Under the pieces are notes generated by a model. The model worked only from the letters and a program-made list of their open reading frames with translations. It was not told where the DNA came from and ran no database searches. From an uncultured Chlorobiota bacterium (lineage in GTDB: Bacteria > Bacteroidota > Kapaibacteriia > OLB7): DNA of 9,253 bases. Made by a program: the position numbers and the translations under genes. The DNA is taken from positions 1 through 9,253 of the forward strand of contig CAMLOB010000118.1 in NCBI GenBank assembly GCA_946481475.1, written 5' to 3'. Shown here in pieces: positions 1 to 5,762 of this stretch (positions are counted from its first letter, which is position 1; every line of letters begins with the position of its first letter).

Positions 1-1
1 C

Positions 2-346
2 TATGTGGCGATGGTAAAGGCAGAGGTGCAGGAAGTCGCCGAGGTAACCTTCGAGAACCTTCCGATCATCAACCGGGGAACCCTGTCCGATACGGCAACA
101 CAGCTTCTTCTCTATCCCCACAGGATTTCCGTAACGCTTCGGGGAGGGGCCGACGAACTGGGAGAACTCTCCGAAGGAGATGTCGTCCCCTACGTCCAGT
201 TGACTCCCGGCATCGACACCTCCGGCTTCGTCCGTCCCCGCATATCGCTGCCGGCCAGAAGGAACGCCACGGTCATCGCCGTATCACCGGAACGGATTCG
301 TTATGTCTGGAGGAAAACGATGCCGACGGCGGGGGAGAAGGAATGA
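2..346 (+). CDS. YbbR-like domain protein, C-terminal part (gene starts before the window)
   Basis: The reading frame is open from the first bases (Tyr-Val-Ala-Met...) to TGA at 344-346, so this is the last ~114 residues of a longer protein; the in-frame GTG at 5 is not taken as the start. The segment resembles a C-terminal YbbR repeat: a beta-rich stretch (EVTFENLPIINR), a 'P-x-x-I-S-V-T-L-R-G' strand near residue 39, an 'L..L.EGDVVPYVQL' segment, and an ending 'SPERIRYVWRK'. YbbR (CdaR) proteins are membrane-anchored with several such repeats facing outward; in many bacteria they are encoded next to the diadenylate cyclase cdaA and modulate it. The anchor and any cdaA would lie upstream, outside the window. 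The last few residues (TMPTAGEKE) are low in similarity to the domain and lie in a sequence duplicated 133 bp downstream. The family call rests on pattern recognition only. Confidence 0.65.
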   Translation, partial: YVAMVKAEVQEVAEVTFENLPIINRGTLSDTATQLLLYPHRISVTLRGGADELGELSEGDVVPYVQLTPGIDTSGFVRPRISLPARRNATVIAVSPERIRYVWRKTMPTAGEKE

Positions 347-499
347 AGCAGGAATGTCGATTGACGATTTGCGAATGACGGGGTGGAATGGTTCAGTTGT
401 TAAATGGTTGATTGTTCGCAGGAGGCAACAACCTTGCGTCTGGAGGAAGAGGGGGCCGACGGCAGGTGAAGTACGAATGTCGATTGACGATTTGCGAAT
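305..499. repeat. Imperfect direct repeat copying the ybbR 3' end, with heptamer-like units
   Basis: Copy A spans 305-376 and copy B 438-499. Both begin with GTCTGGAGGAA (305-315 and 438-448), share GCCGACGGC (322-330 and 455-463), and end in an identical 25-bp block (352-376 and 475-499). The offset is 133 bp at the left and 123 bp at the right, so copy B has lost about 10 bp or copy A gained it. Copy A overlaps the last 14 codons of the ybbR-like gene, so copy B is a non-coding echo of that C-terminus. Within the identical block the sequence falls into 7-bp steps, CGATTGA then CGATTTG then CGAAT. This is seen directly; the mechanism (slippage or unequal duplication) is inference. Confidence 0.8.
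386..416 (-). repeat. Degenerate 8-bp repeat array, reverse orientation
   Basis: On the forward strand the units are GAATGGTT (386-393), CAGTTGTT (394-401), AAATGGTT (402-409) and GATTGTT (410-416). Read on the reverse strand they are AACAATC, AACCATTT, AACAACTG and AACCATTC, which match the unit of the forward array at 538-594. Together the two arrays form a loose inverted repeat around the second copy of the duplicated ybbR end. Confidence 0.65.
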
Positions 500-537
500 C
501 GACCGTCATGGTCGGACGGCCCTCAGGTGTATCGCAG

Positions 538-594
538 AACCATCATAAACTATTGAACCATCCACCATTCAACTATTCAACCACTGAACGATTG
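538..594 (+). repeat. Degenerate 8-bp repeat array, forward orientation (AACNATTS)
   Basis: Successive units are AACCATCA (538-545), a TA spacer, AACTATTG (548-555), AACCATCC (556-563), ACCATTC (564-570), AACTATTC (571-578), AACCACTG (579-586) and AACGATTG (587-594). The period is 8 bp with one 7-bp unit, and a unit begins with AAC or AC each time. The array lies just upstream of the XRE-cupin gene (start 612), so it occupies the place where that gene's promoter would be expected. The units are too short and too close for CRISPR repeats. Confidence 0.7.
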
Positions 595-611
595 CACTCT
601 CCCCGACAACT

Positions 612-1247
612 ATGGAACCGCAGAACCGACAGATTATCCGCGACGCCGCAACGCTGGGCGCCCGACTTCGCCGACTGCGACAACTGCGTGGAGTCACCGT
701 CGAGCGGCTGGCTTCGCAGGTCGATCTTTCAAAGGGATATATCTCGCTGGTGGAATCGGGGAAACGGGATCCCCACTGGGGAACGCTGATGCGTATCCTG
801 CACGCACTCGACGAAACGCTGTGCGCATTTCTCACCCGGGGAGGAGAATTCTCTCCTTCGACCGGGGAGATCCGTTTCGGACGCGAACACCTGCTGCTGG
901 TTGCCGGCGCCGAACCGGACGAGTGGGGAGAAGTTCCCGATGCGGACGTTGAGGGCTACACGTGGATTCTTACTCCGTACCGACCGGATATGCGGTCGGA
1001 GGTGATCCGCTTCCGTCTCCCTCCACACGCTACCTGGACCTCCGGCACGATGACTCTTCCGGCCCACGCCGTTGCGTTCGGAGTTGAAGGGCGCACGTTG
1101 CTTGAACTGGAAGATACCAGACGGGATGAGTTCATTCTTGAGAAGGGGGAAATTCTCCAGTTCAACTGCGAGACCCCTCATCGCTTCCGCAACTACACCG
1201 ATGAACCGGCCGAGGTGCTGCTGACGATTGCCCCGGCCGTTTTCTGA
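612..1247 (+). CDS. XRE-family transcriptional regulator with C-terminal cupin domain
   Basis: This 211-residue protein has the two-part layout of XRE-cupin regulators. Residues ~15-70 form a lambda-repressor-type helix-turn-helix (LGARLRRLRQLRGVTVERLA, then SKGYISLVESGKRDPHWGTL). Residues ~115-208 form a small double-stranded beta-helix (cupin) ending in the typical second motif, 'ETPHRFRNYTDEPAEVLLTI'. In this family the HTH binds operator DNA and the cupin senses a small ligand, often an amino acid, polyamine or related metabolite; the ligand cannot be read here. Length is typical, and the ATG gives a complete HTH. No Shine-Dalgarno is visible before it (CTCTCCCCGACAACT). The upstream spacer is the degenerate repeat region. 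It converges on the receptor gene, with 23 bp between stop codons, so it is not in an operon with it; control of the receptor is possible but unsupported. Confidence 0.88.
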   Translation: MEPQNRQIIRDAATLGARLRRLRQLRGVTVERLASQVDLSKGYISLVESGKRDPHWGTLMRILHALDETLCAFLTRGGEFSPSTGEIRFGREHLLLVAGAEPDEWGEVPDADVEGYTWILTPYRPDMRSEVIRFRLPPHATWTSGTMTLPAHAVAFGVEGRTLLELEDTRRDEFILEKGEILQFNCETPHRFRNYTDEPAEVLLTIAPAVF

Positions 1248-1270
1248 GAGCCCTCCTCTTTTTCCTCCCC

Positions 1271-3679
1271 CTAAAAATCAATTGTGAAGTTGATGTTCGG
1301 AAGGATCCCCATGTAGGTTGTGAAATCGATGTTCCCTGTGAAGGGATTGTAGAACTCGCGAAACGGGTTCTCCCGATTGGTCACGTTTTGCGCGTCGGCC
1401 GAAACGCTCCAGGAGAACCCTTCATGGTTGCTCCGGTAGGTCAGTCCGATATCAAAGCGGTAGTAGTCCGGAGCCTGCGCCTCGTACGGATGGTCGAAGT
1501 CGAGCACCGTTGCGCCGACCTCTCTGGAAGCTTCAAGATCAATCGGAACGAACCGGTAACCCCCTCGCCAGATGATCCGCCCGTTCACGCCGATCCTGTT
1601 CTGTCCGTTTCGCCCGACCCGGAACTCCTTCCCTCCCAGAAGATTGAAGACATAGTTGCCGTTGTAGGCCGTGTTCCGTTCGATACCGTCCAGTCCCTTG
1701 TACTTCGACTCGAACAGAGATGCCGTGGCAAGAAAGTAATAGTCGTCCGAGAAAAACTTCTCCGCCGTCAGCTCCAGTCCGTAGTTCGTCCCCGTCCCTC
1801 CGTTGACCAGGGGAATATTCGCGTAACCGTCGGCGAAGTTAAGGGCAGAGATAAAGCTGCTGTCGGCGGCAACCGGCACATCGAACAGATACTGATGATA
1901 GGCTTCAATCTTGATCCGGAAATCCGGCGAGACGTTCCAGTCGTAGGCCAGAACGTTATGCAACGCCCGGGTCAGTCCCAGATCCTCGTTCGGTCGCGTC
2001 ACGACACCGCCGGAATCGGTAAACCGGGCCAGATAGACGACCGGCGGCTCGATCCTGCTGTGGAATCCGGCACCGTACGACAGGGCGTGTCGGGGGGTCA
2101 GTCGCCAGGTAACGCCGAACCGGGGTTCGAGGGCGTCCGCTCCGTTGAGCAACAGCCGCAGATAGTGAATCCCCGTGTTGATCGTCAGCCTTTCCGACGG
2201 CCTTACCTGCCATGTGCCGTATCCCTGAACCGCGCCGGTCCTTCCGCTATCCCGCACCGACGTCACGAACGTACCGGTCTGCCGGTTCAGAAAACGTTCA
2301 TCTGCCTTGTAGCCGAGACTGCTGTAGATCGCTCCGGTCTGCACCACATGTCTTGCATTGAATTTATGATTCAGCAACAGTGAGGCCCGATACGTGGTGT
2401 TGAGGAATTCCTCCCTCTCAATGGCGTGAAGTTCGTAGGCATCGTCGAGCGTGTCTTCCCGCACATAGTTCTTTTCATAGGAGAAATTCAACGCCGTCTT
2501 CAGCGAGGTTCGATTGTTCGGCAGCAGATAGAAGTGCGTCAGTCCGGCGATGCCGGTCGTGTATGTTTCGGTCTCTTCATACCGGTCGAACGGGTCGTTC
2601 CACTCGGCTGAATCCCGGATCGCCCGATCCCCCGCCTCGCTGATTCCGCCGATTCCCCACAGTCTGAAACTTCCGGCTCCAGAAGTCGGGATGTTGAAGT
2701 TGAAATTCAGGTCCTGAAATTCCGGAGCGATTGCGTTCTCCCCCCCGAACTTGATGCCGATCTTGTCGAAGAGAGTCAGCGTGGAATATCGATAGTTCAG
2801 CAGATAGGAAGCTCCTTCACTGAAGAGCGGACCTTCCAGCGATGCCTGGATACCGGCCGCACCGAGCTGGAAGGTATACTCCCGCTTGTCGCTGTTGCCG
2901 TTGCGAAAGCGCAGATCGAAGACGCCCGACAGAGCGTTGCCGTATTCGGCCGGGAAGGCACCGGTCAGAAAATCGGAGTTGCTGAGGACCGAGTTGCTGA
3001 TCATGCTGATTCCTCCGCCACTTCCGCCGGGACCATTGCGAAAATGGTTCGGATTCGGTATCTCCACCCCTTCAAGTCGCCAGAGCAATCCACGCGGAGA
3101 ATTTCCCCGGATCACGATTTCGTTCCCCTCATCATCGGCCGAGGCGACTCCGGCAAAGGACTGGGCCATGCGGGCCGGATCCCAGAAGCTGGCGGCATAC
3201 CGTTGGGTCTCCTCCACCGAAAACGAACGGGCGCTGACGTTTGCCGTCGCATTCAGCGGACGACTTTTGTCCCGCTCGGCAGTGACGGTAACTCCCTGAA
3301 CATCGGTTACCGATTCCTTCAGCTCGGCCACAATACCGGTCTCCTTTCCGGAGGAGATGATGACGTTGCGGAGCAGAAGGTCTTCATAGCCGATCGAGGA
3401 GATCTTCAGCGTATGCCTGCCGACCGGAATGTTCTCGATGCGAAACGTACCGTCGGCCCGGCTCGTCCCGCCGATCACCGGATCGAGGGTCACCACCTGC
3501 ACAACCGCTCCGGGAAGGGGGGCCTTGGTATCGATGTCGAGGACGCGACCCCGGATCGAGGACTCCGCAACGGTCTGCGCGTGAATGCCGACACAGGCAA
3601 AGGAAAGAAGAAAGAGAACTACGGAAGCCATCCCCGGGGAACCGCAGGGAGAAAAAAAGGACAAGATCCGGAACGACAT
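1271..3679 (-). CDS. TonB-dependent-receptor-like outer-membrane protein with carboxypeptidase-regulatory-like domain
   Basis: From the chosen ATG (3677-3679) the protein has 802 residues. Residues 1-34 look like a signal peptide: Arg4, a hydrophobic run MASVVLFLLSFACVGIHA, then Gln35. Residues ~42-120 form a CarboxypepD-regulatory-like beta-sandwich (IRGRVLDIDTKAPLPGAVV, SRADGTFRIENIPVGRHTL, KISSIGYED). Residues ~145-262 resemble a plug domain (EIVIRGNSPRGLLWRLEGVEIP, GAFPAEYGNALSG). The rest is rich in alternating aromatic strands, as in a 22-strand barrel, and ends in Phe (NFTIDF), typical of outer-membrane beta-barrels. No clear TonB box is seen and the substrate cannot be predicted. The frame stays open upstream to a TTG at 3829 and contains an ATG at 3751, but those starts would put ~25-50 residues before the signal peptide. 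An ATG at 3631 would leave no basic residue in the signal peptide. No Shine-Dalgarno supports any of them. No SusD-like gene follows. Confidence 0.88.
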   Translation of the reverse strand: MSFRILSFFSPCGSPGMASVVLFLLSFACVGIHAQTVAESSIRGRVLDIDTKAPLPGAVVQVVTLDPVIGGTSRADGTFRIENIPVGRHTLKISSIGYEDLLLRNVIISSGKETGIVAELKESVTDVQGVTVTAERDKSRPLNATANVSARSFSVEETQRYAASFWDPARMAQSFAGVASADDEGNEIVIRGNSPRGLLWRLEGVEIPNPNHFRNGPGGSGGGISMISNSVLSNSDFLTGAFPAEYGNALSGVFDLRFRNGNSDKREYTFQLGAAGIQASLEGPLFSEGASYLLNYRYSTLTLFDKIGIKFGGENAIAPEFQDLNFNFNIPTSGAGSFRLWGIGGISEAGDRAIRDSAEWNDPFDRYEETETYTTGIAGLTHFYLLPNNRTSLKTALNFSYEKNYVREDTLDDAYELHAIEREEFLNTTYRASLLLNHKFNARHVVQTGAIYSSLGYKADERFLNRQTGTFVTSVRDSGRTGAVQGYGTWQVRPSERLTINTGIHYLRLLLNGADALEPRFGVTWRLTPRHALSYGAGFHSRIEPPVVYLARFTDSGGVVTRPNEDLGLTRALHNVLAYDWNVSPDFRIKIEAYHQYLFDVPVAADSSFISALNFADGYANIPLVNGGTGTNYGLELTAEKFFSDDYYFLATASLFESKYKGLDGIERNTAYNGNYVFNLLGGKEFRVGRNGQNRIGVNGRIIWRGGYRFVPIDLEASREVGATVLDFDHPYEAQAPDYYRFDIGLTYRSNHEGFSWSVSADAQNVTNRENPFREFYNPFTGNIDFTTYMGILPNINFTIDF

Positions 3680-3813
3680 GTGGTAAAGTCTGATAAGGTT
3701 TGCTGGAATACCGGCCGACAGGTTAACCGATTGCTCTACTCCTTGTTTCATCCGGTGCCGACCGGGACCACCGGATTCAGGGCGTCGCAAGGTCAGAGAA
3801 TGGAGACTGTAAA

Positions 3814-3838
3814 TTGTCCGCAGGGACAAAGAGTGTCC
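3814..3838. promoter_or_regulatory. Overlapping inverted repeats (TTGTCC / GGACAA / TGTCC), possible operator
   Basis: TTGTCC (3814-3819) and GGACAA (3824-3829) form a perfect 6-bp inverted repeat with spacer GCAG. GGACA (3824-3828) also pairs with TGTCC (3834-3838) across AAGAG. Half-sites therefore recur about every 10 bp, one helical turn, which suits a dimeric or cooperative DNA-binding protein. The site lies ~135 bp upstream of the preferred start of the outer-membrane receptor gene. A weak sigma70-like pair can be drawn through it on the reverse strand (TTGGAC, 17 bp, ACAATT), but its -10 box is poor. The role is inferred only. Confidence 0.3.
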
Positions 3839-4080
3839 AATCTACTCCGAACCTTTGGCAGGGTTACCATTCTTTTTGTGTCACGCGCCGACAAGGTACG
3901 GCATCCGGCTTCGTGGTAATTGACCGGGAACGGCATGGACTTTTGGTATATGAGGAAAGAACCGAGAGGGGCAGAACGAGCAGATCATTTGATATCAGAG
4001 AGAGCTTCGGCAGTGAGACGAGAAGTCGGAGAAGACTTTTCGGGGAAGAAGGAACGATGCCGGGATGACCGGGCCTGCAG

Positions 4081-4123
4081 AAAAAAAAGACGGGAGCGTG
4101 CTCCCCGTGCTTTGCACGCTCCC
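4081..4123 (-). terminator. Rho-independent terminator (distal of two)
   Basis: On the reverse strand a 10-bp perfect GC-rich stem forms between GGGAGCGTGC (forward 4114-4123, read in reverse) and GCACGCTCCC (forward 4092-4101), with the 12-nt loop AAAGCACGGGGA. GTC and then eight T residues follow (forward 4081-4088). It would stop transcripts that pass the first terminator, or a small transcript beginning between the two. The left arm can instead fold into CGTGC-AAA-GCACG, which competes with the full stem. Confidence 0.82.
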
Positions 4124-4248
4124 CCCCGTGCCCTTGCCCGGTGCACGGCACCGGACAGGAACCACAAGTTTTGAATCTTGAAAAGGCCGTCTATTTTACG
4201 GCAAAATTTCCACAACAAAAACCGCCGACCGATAATTCCCAAAGATCG

Positions 4249-4288
4249 AAAAAAAAACGGGAACGCGCCCCATGCTTCGCGTTCCCGT
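4249..4288 (-). terminator. Rho-independent terminator (proximal, after the sigma/anti-sigma genes)
   Basis: On the reverse strand ACGGGAACGCG (forward 4278-4288) pairs perfectly with CGCGTTCCCGT (forward 4257-4267) around the loop AAGCATGGGG, giving an 11-bp stem. It is followed by an unbroken T-tract (forward A run 4249-4257, whose last base is also the closing pair). It lies ~175 bp past the stop of the anti-sigma-like gene and is the first terminator seen downstream of dapF-maeB-sigma-anti-sigma. Confidence 0.88.
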
Positions 4289-4464
4289 CTATTGCTTCTG
4301 ACATTCTCTGCAACTTCAGCTCCCGGTCTGTATCGAGGCTTTAACAGTTACAGGGAGGTCAGATAAGGTGTCTCCCATGCACCATAAGCCTAACGGAGTG
4401 ATCGGCGGAAAGGTTAGCGGGTCAAACATTTTTCTTTTGCCGGACGCTTTCCCCACCGTTTTTC

Positions 4465-5061
4465 CTACTTAGGTCTTTCACCCGGTACGGCATCCCGTCC
4501 ATAGACCCGCTTTTTCTTAACCGACTTTCTGGGCTTCGCCTGCCCCTGATTCTCCTGCTGCAACGCCCGGATCGAATCCTGCAACTGCACGACAAGAGAA
4601 TCACATGCGGCTCCCGGCGAAGGTTCCGGCAGAGCAAACGGGAAGAAGGCCGGCGTCGAGGAGTGAACCGGGACGCCGACCGTTTGTACCGGATTGTCCG
4701 GGCCATCCCCGCCGTCAATCAACGCAAAGCCCCCCACACCGAGTAATGTTCCGAGAACAAGGGCCGCAATGCTCTTCAGAACCCAGCCGGAAGAAGTTCC
4801 GGCGGCCCCTCTCTCTCCTCCCGCAACTGCGGTCTGTGCCGGCGTTTCGCTCGGCGCAAAGCCGAGTGCGGCCGCCAGACCGGCTCCGATCTCCGTCTTT
4901 TCGGCGGAAGTCAGTCCGTCATGGTCCGCATTCCGACGCAATTCCTCTTCCAGCGCCTTGAGTTCCAGGAATTCCTGTTCCTCCTCGGCATCGCTGAAGA
5001 GCTGCTCGCGGCTGTGCGTCGGCAGCCGGCCGTCGAGGATGTTATGTAATCGTTCGTTCAT
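4465..5061 (-). CDS. Single-pass membrane protein, probable zinc-less anti-sigma factor
   Basis: This 198-residue protein overlaps the sigma-factor gene by 4 bp (ATGA, 5058-5061), the usual arrangement for an ECF sigma and its regulator, implying translational coupling. Residues ~1-45 resemble a degenerate anti-sigma N-terminal domain (LHNILDGRLPTHSREQLF, then 'EEEQEFLELKALEEEL'). It lacks the HxxxCxxC zinc motif; the only cysteine is Cys153. Residues 93-115 (WVLKSIAALVLGTLLGVGGF and onward) form one hydrophobic transmembrane segment. The predicted outer part has a Pro/Ser-rich linker, a short helical stretch (~152-172, DSLVVQLQDSIRALQQENQ) and a strongly basic tail (KPRKSVKKKR). Inferred role: to hold the sigma factor at the inner membrane until a signal arrives. 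It is too short for the FecR-type regulators common in Bacteroidota. Sequence similarity is weak, so the call depends mostly on position and layout. Confidence 0.7.
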   Translation of the reverse strand: MNERLHNILDGRLPTHSREQLFSDAEEEQEFLELKALEEELRRNADHDGLTSAEKTEIGAGLAAALGFAPSETPAQTAVAGGERGAAGTSSGWVLKSIAALVLGTLLGVGGFALIDGGDGPDNPVQTVGVPVHSSTPAFFPFALPEPSPGAACDSLVVQLQDSIRALQQENQGQAKPRKSVKKKRVYGRDAVPGERPK

Positions 5062-5723
5062 GCTGGTTCATCACTCCTGAGATAGCCCTGAAGGCGATCC
5101 CGAAGAATATCGCGTGCTTTGAAGATGCGGAACTTGACCGTCGAGAGTGGAGCATCCACGATCTCGGCGATCTCCTTGTAGGAATGTCCCTGTACATCCC
5201 GGAGGACCACTGCCTCACGATAAATCGTCGGCAGCGCCTCGATCTCGCTGGTCAGCACATCCTGCAGGGCCACATCACGTGTTTGCGGCTGCTGAGCCGG
5301 AAGAACGGCATCGTCGATCTGGTCGTATTCCTTTTCGGCCCGCAACATGTCGATGCAGACGTTCCGGGCGATCCGGAATATCCAGGCCGACGGGTTGGTG
5401 TCCTCCCTGTACTGACCTGCACGCTCGTAAATTTTTATCAGAGCATTTTGCACGGCGTCCTTCGCCTTGTCGCGATCTCCCATCATTCGACGGCAGAAGA
5501 GAAACAGGCGGTCGGCATAGCGTTCATACAGTTCCATGAACGCCTCTTGATCTCCCTCGGCAATTTTCCGCAGCAAAATATTTTCTCGCCACCTGACGGC
5601 TTCAAACGCCTCATCGGAGGCCGAAGACGGTCGTCCCTCGTTATCTGCTCTGACGCCGGCGGAACGTCCCCCGTTGGTTCCCGGAGCCCCCGCCGTATTA
5701 TCGCTATTTGGTAACGTACCCAT
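5058..5723 (-). CDS. ECF-subfamily RNA polymerase sigma factor (sigma-70 family)
   Basis: The 221-residue product has the two domains of ECF sigma factors. Region 2 lies at ~50-130 (DQEAFMELYERYADRLFLF, DKAKDAVQNALIKIYE, PSAWIFRIARNVCIDMLR). Region 4 lies at ~155-212 (LPTIYREAVVLRDVQGHSYK, EIAEIVDAPLSTVKFRIFKA), with the helix-turn-helix near 179-200. It would direct core polymerase to a specific promoter set, probably under control of the overlapping downstream membrane protein. The first ~40 residues are Gly/Ser/Asn/Ala-rich, probably disordered, and longer than usual for the family. The true start could be further in, but no later Met occurs before Met63, which lies inside region 2. Only 39 bp separate it from maeB, with no terminator. 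Upstream, TTGTTG-17 bp-TAACTT is a weak possible promoter, with its -10 box close to the ATG. Confidence 0.93.
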   Translation of the reverse strand: MGTLPNSDNTAGAPGTNGGRSAGVRADNEGRPSSASDEAFEAVRWRENILLRKIAEGDQEAFMELYERYADRLFLFCRRMMGDRDKAKDAVQNALIKIYERAGQYREDTNPSAWIFRIARNVCIDMLRAEKEYDQIDDAVLPAQQPQTRDVALQDVLTSEIEALPTIYREAVVLRDVQGHSYKEIAEIVDAPLSTVKFRIFKARDILRDRLQGYLRSDEPA

Positions 5724-5762
5724 ACGGTAAAAAGTTAGCCCGATTCAACTGTCGCAACAACT

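Larger units (their letters stand above)
3680..4464. other. 785-bp intergenic region without a credible gene
   Basis: This stretch separates the receptor gene from the sigma-factor cluster; both flanking genes are on the reverse strand. It holds the receptor upstream region with the half-site cluster near 3814-3838 and two reverse-strand terminators (4081-4123 and 4249-4288). A small hairpin lies at 4138-4154 (CCGGTG, loop CACGG, CACCGG). About 175 bp of untranslated sequence follow the anti-sigma-like gene. Open frames here are short, lack family resemblance, and several run through the terminators. I saw no tRNA, no CRISPR, and no riboswitch core that I could recognise. Confidence 0.7.

Noticed and set aside
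303..548. Small forward open frame (81 codons) in the repeat spacer after ybbR
   Set aside because: It runs through the duplicated segments and degenerate arrays; the repeated VWRK...PTAGE and MSIDDLR strings come from the DNA duplication, not from a conserved protein.
386..594. CRISPR array suggested by repeated short units
   Set aside because: Units are 7-8 bp, contiguous and degenerate, with no constant repeat of 23-40 bp and no spacers; no cas gene is present.
1248..1270. Bidirectional terminator between the convergent XRE-cupin and receptor genes
   Set aside because: The gap holds pyrimidine-rich sequence with only a 4-bp possible stem (AGAG/CTCT); this is too weak to call.
1388..2383. 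Forward open frame of 331 codons opposite the receptor gene
   Set aside because: It is an antisense shadow of the beta-barrel coding region, with no family resemblance and an implausible composition.
3680..4080. Riboswitch (for example cobalamin) upstream of the outer-membrane receptor
   Set aside because: No recognisable conserved core was found on the reverse strand, and no terminator or sequester stem lies next to the receptor start.
3864..4174. Small open frames on both strands between the receptor gene and the terminators
   Set aside because: They run through the distal terminator hairpin, are rich in Arg/Ser/Pro, and show no domain or start signal.
1271..5723. Classic Bacteroidota sigma-FecR-SusC signalling unit
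   Set aside because: The membrane protein is not FecR-like, two strong terminators separate it from the receptor gene, and no SusD-like gene is present.
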